The position numbers were made by a program, and so were the translations under genes. A DNA stretch of 34,787 nt from Hyphococcus sp. (GTDB lineage: Bacteria; Pseudomonadota; Alphaproteobacteria; Caulobacterales; Parvularculaceae). Where the stretch lies: NCBI GenBank assembly GCA_021776295.1, contig JAJFGE010000008.1, positions 1 through 34,787 on the forward strand, given 5' to 3'. Shown piece by piece: positions 8,310 through 16,555 of this stretch (positions are counted from its first letter, which is position 1; each line of letters starts with the position of its first letter). Below the pieces are notes generated by a model. The model did no database searches and was not told where the DNA came from. It was given only the letters and a program-made list of their open reading frames with translations.

Positions 8310-11300
8310 TCATCGCCCCCATCACTATCGCCGCCGGCGGCGTTGCGTTCGCGCCGCCGGGCGAGATGGTCATAATCGCCATAGACGTCCATATATTGCG
8401 GGCGTGGCTGCGACAGATAGGCTGTATTCGGATTATTAAAGCTTTGCAGCAGCGTATAAAGCCCCTCTTTGGCGCAGGCGATAAGTTGCGCCGGGTCTTT
8501 GTTCTTGGTGCTTACATCGTCGCTGCTGTCGCCTTTACGGCCGACGATAAGGGTATATTCAAATCCGGCGACCTCTGTCGCGCCAAGGCTTTCAAAACCG
8601 CCTTTGACAGCTATGAGGCCGGTCAGCGGCAATTGCGGGCTGAATGTTTTTGTTTGGGTCAGCGTCGGCCGCGCGCCGGATTTATAGTCGATAATATAGG
8701 CGCTGCCGTCATCCAGCCGGTCGATACGGTCCGCCCGGGCGCTCAGCGAAAAGGCAAACCCGCCCAGCTCAAACGCCCATATGCCTTTGTCTTCGACCAC
8801 CACCGGCTTGCCGATGGCGGCGCGCGCGGCGTCCCAGTCAGAAAACCAGCGCAAAGCCTGGCCCGCGCGGTGACGCCAGAACGGCGCGTGAGATTCCGTC
8901 AGCCCAAATTGCGGCGCATAGTCAGTGTAAAGCGCATTGAGGCGCTCCAGTCGCTCTGCTGCATCACTCGGCGGCTCTTCAGCGACAAAGCTTTTAAAAA
9001 CCTCATGGAAGAGATTACCGACATGGCGCGAAGCAAACGGTTCATTCAGCGCATCGAGCTTTTTTAGCCGTAAAATATAGCCTGCATAAATCGCATAAGG
9101 ATCGCGCAGAAGCTTTTCGATGCGGGTGACGTAATAATCGCGCGGGCGCGCCTCAACGGGCGGGCGCGGCGCCGGCGCAGAGATGGTTTTAACCTCGCTC
9201 GCGGCGTCGAGGCGCTGGGCCAGCGTGTCATAAAACCCGAATTGTTCGATTTGCACCAGCGCGTCCGCGCCTTTTAAAATATTCTTGAGGCGGACAATCC
9301 AGCGTGATGGTTTGGTTGGCTTCCCGCCCGCCCGGGTTGAGCGGGTCAGCATAATCTCCGGCGCTGCGGTCAGTTGGGCGAAGTCATGGGCGGCAAGGCC
9401 GATGCGTTGTTCCGGTGATGGCAGGCCGAGATCGCTGCGCATCTGGCGCGACAGGAACGGATCAATCGCCGCGTCGCGCGGCCAGGCGCCCTCATTAAGC
9501 CCGCCGAGAATGATAATGTCGGCGTGTTGCAGCCGCGCTTCCAGCGGCCCGAGAATGGCGATGCGCGGATGGGCGTCGTTGCGCCGGCGCACGGTGATTT
9601 TCGCAATCAGCTGGTCGAATATGCCGGCATAATCTTCCGGCGCGTCATGGGTGATGGCGGCAACGGCGCCTTGCAAGGGCGCGAGCCCAACGGCGCCGGC
9701 ATCGCCATCATCACCGCGCCACAAGCGCGCCGCGCCATCCTCGCCATCAAAGGCCGCAAACTGCTCGGCAATGCGAAGATGCGCCATCAGACGTGTCTCG
9801 AAAGGCGCATCCGATGGCGGCCAGTGTTTGAGGCCGTTCTGAAGCCTGTCAAGCAATGGCGCAGCGGCGGGTCCGTTGCGCTTATCGGTGTTGATTTTCT
9901 GAAGCAGCCGATCCGTGCCTGCCGGGCGTAATCCCCGCAACGCGCGGTCCATCGCGTTGACGGCGCGGGCGCGCGTTGCACCTTCAAATCCGCCGCCAAA
10001 TAGCGGGTGGCGCGCCATCGCCATCAGCGCGACGGCGTCTGACGGGTCCATGAGCCATTGCGCGACCAGGCGCAAATAGGTTCCGCACGGACTATTGGCG
10101 AAAGGAACGCCGGCGGAATCGTCAACGCTAATGTTCCAGCGCCGCAGTTTCATCGCGACGCGGCGCGACAAATCCCGGTCCGGCGTCACCAGAAAGACGG
10201 TTTTGCCTGGCGTGTCGATAGTCTCGCGGATTTTGAGCGCCGCCGCATCAGCCTCGCGCTCTTCGTCGGCGGCTTCAACCAGCGTTACCCTAGCGAGGGC
10301 GGCGTCCAGCGCTGGGCGGTCGGCTTTGATCGCCGCCGCCCAGTCGCGCCAGCTGTCGGAGGTCGCCGCCGGACGCAGCGCGACGGAAAAAATCTCCCGC
10401 CGCGCAACTATTGCGGGCGCAGTTTTTGTCGTCGGCGTATTTGGCCACTGCGTGACGGATTGTCTGTCGGCGCCAAGCTCATCCAGCAATTGTTTCAACC
10501 CGGCTTGCGGGTGCGGGTCGTCAATATTGTTCCAAAAGCGTTCGTCAGAGGCGAGATCAAGCCCCGGCAGCACCACTGCGCCCAATGGCAGCAGCGCAAC
10601 CTGGCGCATCATCCGCGCAACCGCCGGCGCTGAGCCAGTGGTGCCGGCAATAATCACCGGCTGGCGCGGCGGCGAGGCCTGCCAATGCGCGGTTTGCCGG
10701 TCGATTAGTGTGACGCGCCGCTCAGCCGGGTCCATCAGCCCGCGCTCGGTGAGATAGGCCGGCCAGATTTCTGTGATGATGGTGAGGAACGCTAGCGATG
10801 CGCGCCAATGCGCCGCCAGCTCTTCCGGCACAAGTGTTTCCAGCGCATCGGTCGAGACTTCTTCCGTATAGAAAGAATCAAGTAGCCGGCCAAGCGCGTC
10901 AGCGGCGCTGAGCGCGCCGGTCCAATGTTCCTGCCCGTCAAAGGCGCGGTCTTTTGCAGCGACCATTTGCGCCAGCGTGAGGCGGCGCTCAACCGCAGAG
11001 ATTGCCGGCGGCAGATCAAGCTCATCGCTTCCCGCGCCTTCAAACACCACAAACTCGTCTTCATCGATATCGCCGAGCGCGCGGATGCGCGGCAGGAGGC
11101 TTGCGCCCGCGCCCGGCGCGGTGTCGATGAAAGCCTCCGTCAGCGCGCGGACAGCACGCCTTGTCGGCAGATAGATAAGCGCATCGGCAAGCTGTGTATC
11201 TGGCGCTTCGTCAATAGACCTGCGCAGCACCGACGCCAGGTCGACCAGGAACGCGCGCCCGGCGTCAATCGTGTAGAGCCGGGGCGCGGGCCCCGAAAAT

Positions 11301-11329
11301 AGCGTTGAAGGCTGGCGCGGGACCGTCAC
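8306..11329 (-). CDS. addB: Double-strand break repair protein AddB
   Basis: AddB is the partner of AddA: an inactivated helicase-like scaffold that scans for the recombination hotspot, plus a second nuclease. The alphaproteobacterial-type protein shows ILGGLNEGAWPRD in the middle and a C-terminal RecB-like nuclease with RADRIDRLDDGSAYIIDYKSG. I chose GTG at 11329, giving 1007 residues that begin VTVPRQPSTLF. It overlaps the murU stop in GTGA, and the sequence upstream encodes an Arg/Cys-rich stretch unlike the family and sits inside murU. The 3' end overlaps the addA start by four bases. The longer frame to 11410 is possible but unlikely. Confidence 0.94.
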   Translation of the reverse strand: MTVPRQPSTLFSGPAPRLYTIDAGRAFLVDLASVLRRSIDEAPDTQLADALIYLPTRRAVRALTEAFIDTAPGAGASLLPRIRALGDIDEDEFVVFEGAGSDELDLPPAISAVERRLTLAQMVAAKDRAFDGQEHWTGALSAADALGRLLDSFYTEEVSTDALETLVPEELAAHWRASLAFLTIITEIWPAYLTERGLMDPAERRVTLIDRQTAHWQASPPRQPVIIAGTTGSAPAVARMMRQVALLPLGAVVLPGLDLASDERFWNNIDDPHPQAGLKQLLDELGADRQSVTQWPNTPTTKTAPAIVARREIFSVALRPAATSDSWRDWAAAIKADRPALDAALARVTLVEAADEEREADAAALKIRETIDTPGKTVFLVTPDRDLSRRVAMKLRRWNISVDDSAGVPFANSPCGTYLRLVAQWLMDPSDAVALMAMARHPLFGGGFEGATRARAVNAMDRALRGLRPAGTDRLLQKINTDKRNGPAAAPLLDRLQNGLKHWPPSDAPFETRLMAHLRIAEQFAAFDGEDGAARLWRGDDGDAGAVGLAPLQGAVAAITHDAPEDYAGIFDQLIAKITVRRRNDAHPRIAILGPLEARLQHADIIILGGLNEGAWPRDAAIDPFLSRQMRSDLGLPSPEQRIGLAAHDFAQLTAAPEIMLTRSTRAGGKPTKPSRWIVRLKNILKGADALVQIEQFGFYDTLAQRLDAASEVKTISAPAPRPPVEARPRDYYVTRIEKLLRDPYAIYAGYILRLKKLDALNEPFASRHVGNLFHEVFKSFVAEEPPSDAAERLERLNALYTDYAPQFGLTESHAPFWRHRAGQALRWFSDWDAARAAIGKPVVVEDKGIWAFELGGFAFSLSARADRIDRLDDGSAYIIDYKSGARPTLTQTKTFSPQLPLTGLIAVKGGFESLGATEVAGFEYTLIVGRKGDSSDDVSTKNKDPAQLIACAKEGLYTLLQSFNNPNTAYLSQPRPQYMDVYGDYDHLARRRERNAAGGDSDGGDE

Positions 11330-12069
11330 CCGGCGCTCGCTTTGAGGCGCGCCTCGGCAAGCCGCGCCTCGGCGGCGGCATGCCCGGCCGGGTCGCCGAC
11401 ATGCATCCACGCGCCCTGGTGCACGGCGCCAAACAGCCGGCCGCGCGCCTTGGCGCGGTCCCAGAGGAGCTTGGTTGAAAAGGCGCCATCCGGCCCCTCA
11501 TCGATTAGCGCCGGTGACATTATTTGCAGGCCGGTGAAAACAAACGGCGCATGCTCGCCCTGGCGCAAGGTGATGCGCCCATCCGTGCTCTGATCGAAAT
11601 CACCCTTGCCGTCATAGCCGCTGGTCTTGTCAATCGGTACAAGTAACAAAAGCGCATCCATCTGTTCACTGTCCCAATGTTGCGCCAGCGTCGCGCAGGC
11701 CTCCGCGCCATCGGCGTCAATCAGGATCGCGTCGGTATTGGTGCAGAATATTGCCTGGCCGCCAAAATGCGGGCGGGCTTTTTTAAGGCCGCCGCCGGTC
11801 TCAAGCAGCAGGCCGCGCTCATCGGAGATAATTACTTCCGGCGTGGCGCGGGCGCGCAAATGCTGCTCCATCGCGTCGGCGAGGTAATGGACGTTGACCA
11901 CCGCTTTAGTAACGCCAGCAGCGGCAAAGCGATCCAGCGCATAGTCGATCAGCGCTTTACCGGCGACTTTGATGAGCGGCTTGGGCGTATCCTGCGCAAG
12001 CGGACGCATCCGCGTGCCGAGCCCGGCGGCGAGAACCATGGCTGTATCTGGAGTTGGTTTGCCGGTCAT
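11326..12069 (-). CDS. murU: N-acetylmuramate alpha-1-phosphate uridylyltransferase
   Basis: A 247-residue sugar-1-phosphate nucleotidyltransferase. The N terminus has the signature MVLAAGLGTRMRPL (residues 11-24) followed by TPKPLIKVAGKALIDYALD, with NTDAILID as the metal-binding Asp region. In peptidoglycan recycling, MurU makes UDP-MurNAc from MurNAc-1-phosphate, bypassing de novo synthesis. The name rests on context: the gene overlaps amgK, whose product makes the substrate, by four bases (ATGA 12066-12069). Generic sugar nucleotidyltransferases share the same motifs, so without the neighbour the substrate would be uncertain. Its own stop overlaps the addB GTG start. Confidence 0.9.
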   Translation of the reverse strand: MTGKPTPDTAMVLAAGLGTRMRPLAQDTPKPLIKVAGKALIDYALDRFAAAGVTKAVVNVHYLADAMEQHLRARATPEVIISDERGLLLETGGGLKKARPHFGGQAIFCTNTDAILIDADGAEACATLAQHWDSEQMDALLLLVPIDKTSGYDGKGDFDQSTDGRITLRQGEHAPFVFTGLQIMSPALIDEGPDGAFSTKLLWDRAKARGRLFGAVHQGAWMHVGDPAGHAAAEARLAEARLKASAG

Positions 12070-13148
12070 GGCGCAAGCGCCGGCAAATGCGCGGCGATGA
12101 AACCGCGCAAAGGCGCCAGCCCCTCGCGCATCAGATCGTTGCGGAAATGCGCCTCGACCCGGGGCAGGAAATCGAGATAATGCGGCTTGTTATCGCGCCG
12201 CGCGAGGCGCGCAAAAATCCCGAGGATTTTTGCGTTGCGCTGCGCGGCGAGGATAGCGTAATCGTTGATGAACGCTGCCTGGTCGATATCGGCGGCGCGT
12301 GCGTAATGGTCAATCGTCGCAGCGGCCAGCGCCGGGGCGACATCGCGGCGGGCGTCTTCCAGCAGCGAGACGACATCATAGGCGGCGTGGCCGTAAAGCC
12401 CGTCCTGAAAATCGATGACGCCGGTGCGCGCAGCTGCGTTTCGTTGCGGCAGCCACAATAAATTTTCCGCATGATAATCGCGCAGCACGATTTGGTGCGG
12501 CGGCGACAATGCGCTGGCGAGATTTTGAAAAATTTCCCGATATTCCGCTTGCAGACTTTCCGGCGCGGGCGCGGATTTTTTTAACGGCCAATACCAGTCG
12601 ATGAGAAGGTCGGCCTCGGCGCCCAGCGCCATCGCGTCATATGTGGCCATGGCGTAATTGTCATGGGCCGGGCGCGGCGGCGGATTTTGCCGGAGCATCG
12701 CCAACGCATCAATGGCGCTGCGGTAAAGCTCGGCCTCGTTTGTCGCATTGGCTGCGCGCGCATAAAGATCGTCGCCAAGGTCTTCGATCAACGCAAAGCC
12801 CTCAGTTGCGTCGGCGGCGAAGACTTCCGGCGCCGACAGTCCGGCGCTGCGCAGCGCTTCGGCAATAGCGATGAAGGCGTTGAGGTTTGGCCCGGCAAGG
12901 CGGGCCATCGCATTATAGCCAAGCGCGCGGCGCTCCGCGTCGCTGGCTTCCGGCGGACAGGGCGCGCTTTCCGCGGATGGCGGCGCGATCATCAACACTG
13001 CGTGGCGGCGCTTATGTTCAGCGCGCATATAGCTGCGGGTCGAGGCGTCGCCGGCGAGCGGGCGCAGTTTTGCGCCGCTCCATCCGGCGCGCTCCAGGAA
13101 TTGTGCACGCGCGTGTTGTGTGTGTGTGACGTTCATCGCCGGGACCAT
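12066..13148 (-). CDS. amgK: N-acetylmuramate/N-acetylglucosamine anomeric kinase
   Basis: A 360-residue kinase with the aminoglycoside-phosphotransferase fold. The catalytic loop is LRDYHAENLLWL, with His and Asn placed as in the Brenner motif, and VIDFQDGLYGHAAYDVVSLLED supplies the metal-binding Asp. AmgK phosphorylates MurNAc at the anomeric carbon, and MurU then makes UDP-MurNAc, so cell-wall sugars are reused without MurA. This pair is known from pseudomonads and many alphaproteobacteria. The ATG at 13148 has GAAG eight bases ahead; a second ATG at 13136 (MNVTHTQ) is an alternative start. It follows tsaE by ten bases. Confidence 0.9.
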   Translation of the reverse strand: MVPAMNVTHTQHARAQFLERAGWSGAKLRPLAGDASTRSYMRAEHKRRHAVLMIAPPSAESAPCPPEASDAERRALGYNAMARLAGPNLNAFIAIAEALRSAGLSAPEVFAADATEGFALIEDLGDDLYARAANATNEAELYRSAIDALAMLRQNPPPRPAHDNYAMATYDAMALGAEADLLIDWYWPLKKSAPAPESLQAEYREIFQNLASALSPPHQIVLRDYHAENLLWLPQRNAAARTGVIDFQDGLYGHAAYDVVSLLEDARRDVAPALAAATIDHYARAADIDQAAFINDYAILAAQRNAKILGIFARLARRDNKPHYLDFLPRVEAHFRNDLMREGLAPLRGFIAAHLPALAP

Positions 13149-13158
13149 ACGCGATTCT

Positions 13159-13629
13159 TCAAATTAATCCCGTCGCCTCTAAGCGTTGGCGCCAGATTTC
13201 CGGCCCCACAATATCAATCCTGCGGCCGCCCTCTTGCGGGATGTGGAAAACCAGCCGCAATCGTTCCGGCGGCAGCAAGGCTTCAATGCGGTCCGGCCAT
13301 TCAATCAGGCAGATGCCCTCGGCAAGCGCGTCTTCAAAGCCAAGCTCATAGACATCGCGTGGGTGTCCCAGCCGGTAGAGGTCGAAATGCCAGAGCGCGG
13401 CGCCAGAGTTCTGGGCCTTCTGGTAGGTTTCAACCAGCGTAAAAGTCGGGCTCGGAACCTCGCGCGCACCGCAAAAAGCTTTGATGAGCCCGCGCGCGCA
13501 AGTGGTCTTGCCGGCGCCGAGCGGGCCTTCCAGGCAGATAATGTCGCCGGTTTGCAGGCCCGGGGCGAGCTTTGCGCCGAGCTTAACGGCGGCGTCTTCA
13601 TCCGCCAGAACTATCGAAGCGAGCCTCAT
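13159..13629 (-). CDS. tsaE: tRNA threonylcarbamoyladenosine biosynthesis ATPase TsaE
   Basis: TsaE (YjeE) is the small ATPase that works with TsaD and TsaB to make t6A37 in tRNAs that read ANN codons. From the ATG at 13629 the protein has 156 residues, the usual size. It has Walker A GPLGAGKT at residues 35-42, the PSPTFTLVETY switch region, and HFDLYRLGHPRDVYELGFED, which carries Walker B. An upstream in-frame ATG at 13665 would add 12 residues that do not resemble the family. It is the first gene of the minus-strand run; the 163 bases to the divergent ferredoxin gene should hold promoters for both directions. Confidence 0.95.
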   Translation of the reverse strand: MRLASIVLADEDAAVKLGAKLAPGLQTGDIICLEGPLGAGKTTCARGLIKAFCGAREVPSPTFTLVETYQKAQNSGAALWHFDLYRLGHPRDVYELGFEDALAEGICLIEWPDRIEALLPPERLRLVFHIPQEGGRRIDIVGPEIWRQRLEATGLI

Positions 13630-13771
13630 AGCCAGCCATATCGGCGGGAATTTTCCGTGATGCAAGCTTTGTTGGTGCTGTAGATAATTTGCTGCGACAT
13701 CGTTTGGGGCTTGCCGTCCGCGCTAGGCGCCTTAAATGACCCCCTTCAAGACTTTGCGTAAGCCCGGCTGA

Positions 13772-14113
<342 letters not shown>

Positions 14114-14129
14114 GCCGCCGCCGTTCTTA

Positions 14130-14630
14130 ATGGCTGCTCTTGACGACAAGCTTGCAGTGTCGTTTCATGAACAAATGCAGAACAATAGCGCACCTCTAAT
14201 GCCTGCGGACGAGGCCCTGTCTCGCCCGGACCAGACCACAACCCTTACCCGCGGCGTGGTTCGCCTGTTTATTGAGCTGGGGCTGTCGCCGCTGCTCGAG
14301 TTTAAGCTCGCCAATGGCCGCCGCGTTGATGTCGCCGGGCTCGACCGCAAAGGCCGGCTGACGGTGGCGGAGGTGAAATCCTGCCGCGCTGATTATGAGT
14401 GCGACGGCAAATGGACCGATTATCTCGGATTTTGCGATTATTTTTATTTTGCCGTCGAGCCGGGCTTTCCGTTGGCGCTGTTGCCGGCGTCACAAGGGCT
14501 GATTCTCGCTGACGCTTATGGCGCGATGATTAACCGGCCCGCACAAGAGCGGGTGATGGCGGCGGCGCGGCGCAAGGCGGTCACCTTGCGGTTCGCGCGT
14601 CAGGCGGCGCGGCGGGCTTGCGTGGAATAG
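14130..14630 (+). CDS. mmcB: MmcB-family DNA repair protein
   Basis: A protein of about 166 residues of the MmcB family, named from mitomycin C sensitivity in Caulobacter and predicted to be a nuclease. It shows a PD-(D/E)xK-like core: ANGRRVDVAGLD, then RLTVAEVKSCRADYECDGKW, and YLGFCDYFYFAVEPGFP, with Asp, Glu and Lys in the expected order. The start is uncertain: ATG at 14130 gives a protein starting MAALDDK with no clear ribosome site, ATG at 14175 is a shorter choice, and an upstream frame opens inside the ferredoxin gene. It may be cotranscribed with the ferredoxin. I saw no clear alphaproteobacterial LexA box (GTTC-N7-GTTC) just upstream. Confidence 0.88.
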   Translation: MAALDDKLAVSFHEQMQNNSAPLMPADEALSRPDQTTTLTRGVVRLFIELGLSPLLEFKLANGRRVDVAGLDRKGRLTVAEVKSCRADYECDGKWTDYLGFCDYFYFAVEPGFPLALLPASQGLILADAYGAMINRPAQERVMAAARRKAVTLRFARQAARRACVE

Positions 14631-14635
14631 TCAGA

Positions 14636-14733
14636 GCATTTCCGGATAAGTGTGACGTGGTTATCCGATAGAAATGCGGCAAACAAAGAATCTAGAGCAA
14701 ATCCGTGATTCAATTTAACTCGGATTGCTCTAG
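14636..14733. repeat. Two-hairpin palindromic intergenic repeat
   Basis: Two adjacent hairpins fill the gap between the convergent mmcB and sugar dehydrogenase genes. The first pairs GCATTTCCGGATAA (14636-14649) with TTATCCG (14661-14667), a three-base bulge, and GAAATGC (14671-14677). The second pairs CTAGAGCAAATCCG (14692-14705) with CGGATTGCTCTAG (14721-14733), one base bulged. The pattern GCATTTxCGGATAA followed by an AGAGCAAATCC hairpin is familiar to me from dispersed non-coding repeats of alphaproteobacteria. It is unlike the element at 4204 in sequence. Confidence 0.7.
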
Positions 14734-14738
14734 TTTTT
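14692..14738 (+). terminator. Probable intrinsic terminator after mmcB
   Basis: The second hairpin of the repeat (14692-14733), with a 13-base-pair stem, is followed directly by TTTTT at 14734-14738, the form of a rho-independent terminator for plus-strand transcripts from the ferredoxin-mmcB pair. The T-run overlaps the stop codon of the facing sugar dehydrogenase gene. Confidence 0.6.
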
Positions 14739-15939
14739 ATCGCGGCGTAAGCCGCAGCAGCTTGCCGACAGGTTTGCCGTACCGCGCTTCCGTCGTGACA
14801 TAAATCGCGCCATCGGGGCCGATGCGGACATCGCGGATGCGTTCGCCGACGAGGTAACGCTCCTCGCCGATTTCTTTGTCGCCATTCATGATAATGCGGT
14901 GAAGCGCAGGTCTTGCCATTGCGCCGACCAGGAGATCGCCGTCCCAACCGTCAAACAGATCGCCGCGATAGATCGCAAGGCCGGAAGGCGCAATCGACGG
15001 CGTCCAGTATTTGAATGGCTGTTGCGTTCCTTCATATTCCGTGAACGGCGTAATTCGTGCGCCATTATAGTCAATGCCATAAGTGGCGATCGGCCAGCCA
15101 TAATTGACGCCCGGCTTGATGATATTGATTTCATCGCCGCCGCGTGGGCCGTGTTCGTGCTGCCATAAAATATTGCGGACGCTGTCATAGGCAAGGCCTT
15201 GAGGGTTGCGATGACCTTTGGAATAGAGCTCAGGCAGCGCGCCTTCGCCAAAGTCAGGGTTGTCGTCAGGAACCGAGCCATCCTCATTAAGGCGGATCAC
15301 CGCGCCATAGCTGGTTGTCATGTCCTGGGCTTTTTCCTTGTAGCGCGAGCCCTCACCCATGGTGAAATAGAGCTTGTCGTCGGGCCCCCGCACCAGTCGT
15401 CCGCCGAAATGATGGCCAGTGTCTTTCGGCGGGGTCGTTTCATAAATCACTTTGAGATTGCTGATCGTCTTACCGTCAAAAATCGCCTGGGCGATACGCA
15501 GATGATTGGTCTTTTTCGAGCCATGGGCATAGGAGATAAAGATAATATTGTTTTCTGCGTAATCCGGGTGTGGAAGAATATCGAACAGCCCGCCCTGATG
15601 CCAGGAGAGGACTTTAGGCGCCCCGGCAATCGGCTCGGCTTCCAGAACCCCATTGCGGATCGCGCGGATGCGTCCGGGCCGTTCAGTTACCAAAATGGTT
15701 CCGTCCGGAAAGAAGGCGATGGACCACGGATTGACGAGGCCGCCGGCCAGCGTTTCGACGCTGAGCGCCAGTTGGCCTTCTCGCGCGTCGGGGGCGCGCT
15801 TTTTCTGTAGCGATGCATTGCCTCCGCCCTGTGCGGGGCTCGCATCGGCAGTCGCGACGACGCTATTATTGTCGTTGCAGCCGATGAGAAAAACGGCGGT
15901 CCAGCCTGCAAGCAGGGTTTGGCGGATTGAAAAAGTCAT
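14737..15939 (-). CDS. PQQ-dependent aldose sugar dehydrogenase, lipoprotein
   Basis: A 400-residue protein of the soluble glucose dehydrogenase / YliI family, a six-bladed propeller that oxidises aldose sugars with PQQ. The N terminus is a lipoprotein signal with lipobox LIGC (Cys21), followed by a low-complexity linker to about residue 50, so it is probably membrane-anchored and faces the periplasm. Family motifs are GLVNPWSIAFFPDG, HQGGLFDILPHPDY, HHFGGRLVRGPDDKLYFTMGEG, SKGHRNPQGLAYD, HEHGPRGGDEINIIKPGVNYGWP and the late SGLAIYRGDLFDGWDGDLLVGA. The His and Arg residues expected near the active site are present. GGAG (15946-15949, minus strand) precedes the ATG by six bases. No PQQ synthesis genes are in the window, so cofactor supply is unknown. 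Confidence 0.93.
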   Translation of the reverse strand: MTFSIRQTLLAGWTAVFLIGCNDNNSVVATADASPAQGGGNASLQKKRAPDAREGQLALSVETLAGGLVNPWSIAFFPDGTILVTERPGRIRAIRNGVLEAEPIAGAPKVLSWHQGGLFDILPHPDYAENNIIFISYAHGSKKTNHLRIAQAIFDGKTISNLKVIYETTPPKDTGHHFGGRLVRGPDDKLYFTMGEGSRYKEKAQDMTTSYGAVIRLNEDGSVPDDNPDFGEGALPELYSKGHRNPQGLAYDSVRNILWQHEHGPRGGDEINIIKPGVNYGWPIATYGIDYNGARITPFTEYEGTQQPFKYWTPSIAPSGLAIYRGDLFDGWDGDLLVGAMARPALHRIIMNGDKEIGEERYLVGERIRDVRIGPDGAIYVTTEARYGKPVGKLLRLTPR

Positions 15940-16068
15940 TTCATGCTCCGGCGACTATGAACGTGGGCAGTTCATTGGCGTAAGCAGGCTGGGGGCTCGA
16001 CGTCAATGGTGCGGATGTGACAAAAGTTCAGAATAATTCGGCGAGGCAACGATTTAGCAAGGTGAGAT

Positions 16069-16524
16069 ATGCCGACCATCAGAGATACTGTAGCGTTCAT
16101 AGCCGCCATTCTTGCGGCATTCGTTTTGGCCGTGACGTTTTACACCCAACAGGTGCTTACAAAGCAGGAGGCGTTTGGCGCGATCTATGCGCTGGATCAG
16201 GAGCTGCAGGTATATGCATATAATTTTGCCGGGCTGGCGCCGAGTTATGGAGTGGGGCTCGCTGTGGCGCTGCTGGTCGGTTTTTTTGTCGCCGTTCGTG
16301 TGAAACGAGCTTTGCCGGCTTTGGCGCCAATAGCTTATCCGATCGCCGGGGCGGCGGCGATGTTCACACTGATCTGGGCTATCGATCATACTGCCGGTGC
16401 GGGAGCCGGCGGTGTCGGGGCGATTGGCGGCGCGCGCGATGCGCTGGGGATTGGGTTGCAGATGTTGGCCGGCCTGTTGGGCGGAGTGGTGTTTGCAGTG
16501 CTGTGCGGTCGGAGCCAACGCTGA
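16069..16524 (+). CDS. Four-helix membrane protein, unknown function
   Basis: A 151-residue inner-membrane protein with four predicted helices at about residues 7-26, 58-78, 86-105 and 125-146. I recognise no family. The loop between helices 3 and 4 is Gly/Ala-rich (GAGAGGVGAIGGA), and the loop between helices 1 and 2 contains acidic and aromatic residues (YALDQELQVYAYNF). AAGGTGAG just ahead of the ATG is a good ribosome site. The gene ends 31 bases before phoR in the same direction, so the two are probably cotranscribed. A role in phosphate sensing would be guilt by association only. Confidence 0.8.
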   Translation: MPTIRDTVAFIAAILAAFVLAVTFYTQQVLTKQEAFGAIYALDQELQVYAYNFAGLAPSYGVGLAVALLVGFFVAVRVKRALPALAPIAYPIAGAAAMFTLIWAIDHTAGAGAGGVGAIGGARDALGIGLQMLAGLLGGVVFAVLCGRSQR

Positions 16525-16555
16525 CGCAGCCCAAAGGCGCAGGTATATATTGCCC

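Noticed and set aside
8273-9067. A 264-codon plus-strand open frame opposite addB
   Set aside because: It is antisense to well-conserved AddB codons, shows no recognisable domain, and many similar frames occur opposite GC-rich genes here.
12663-13442. A 259-codon plus-strand frame opposite amgK and tsaE
   Set aside because: The minus-strand genes are firmly identified by motifs; the frame is Arg/Ala/Gly-rich shadow sequence.
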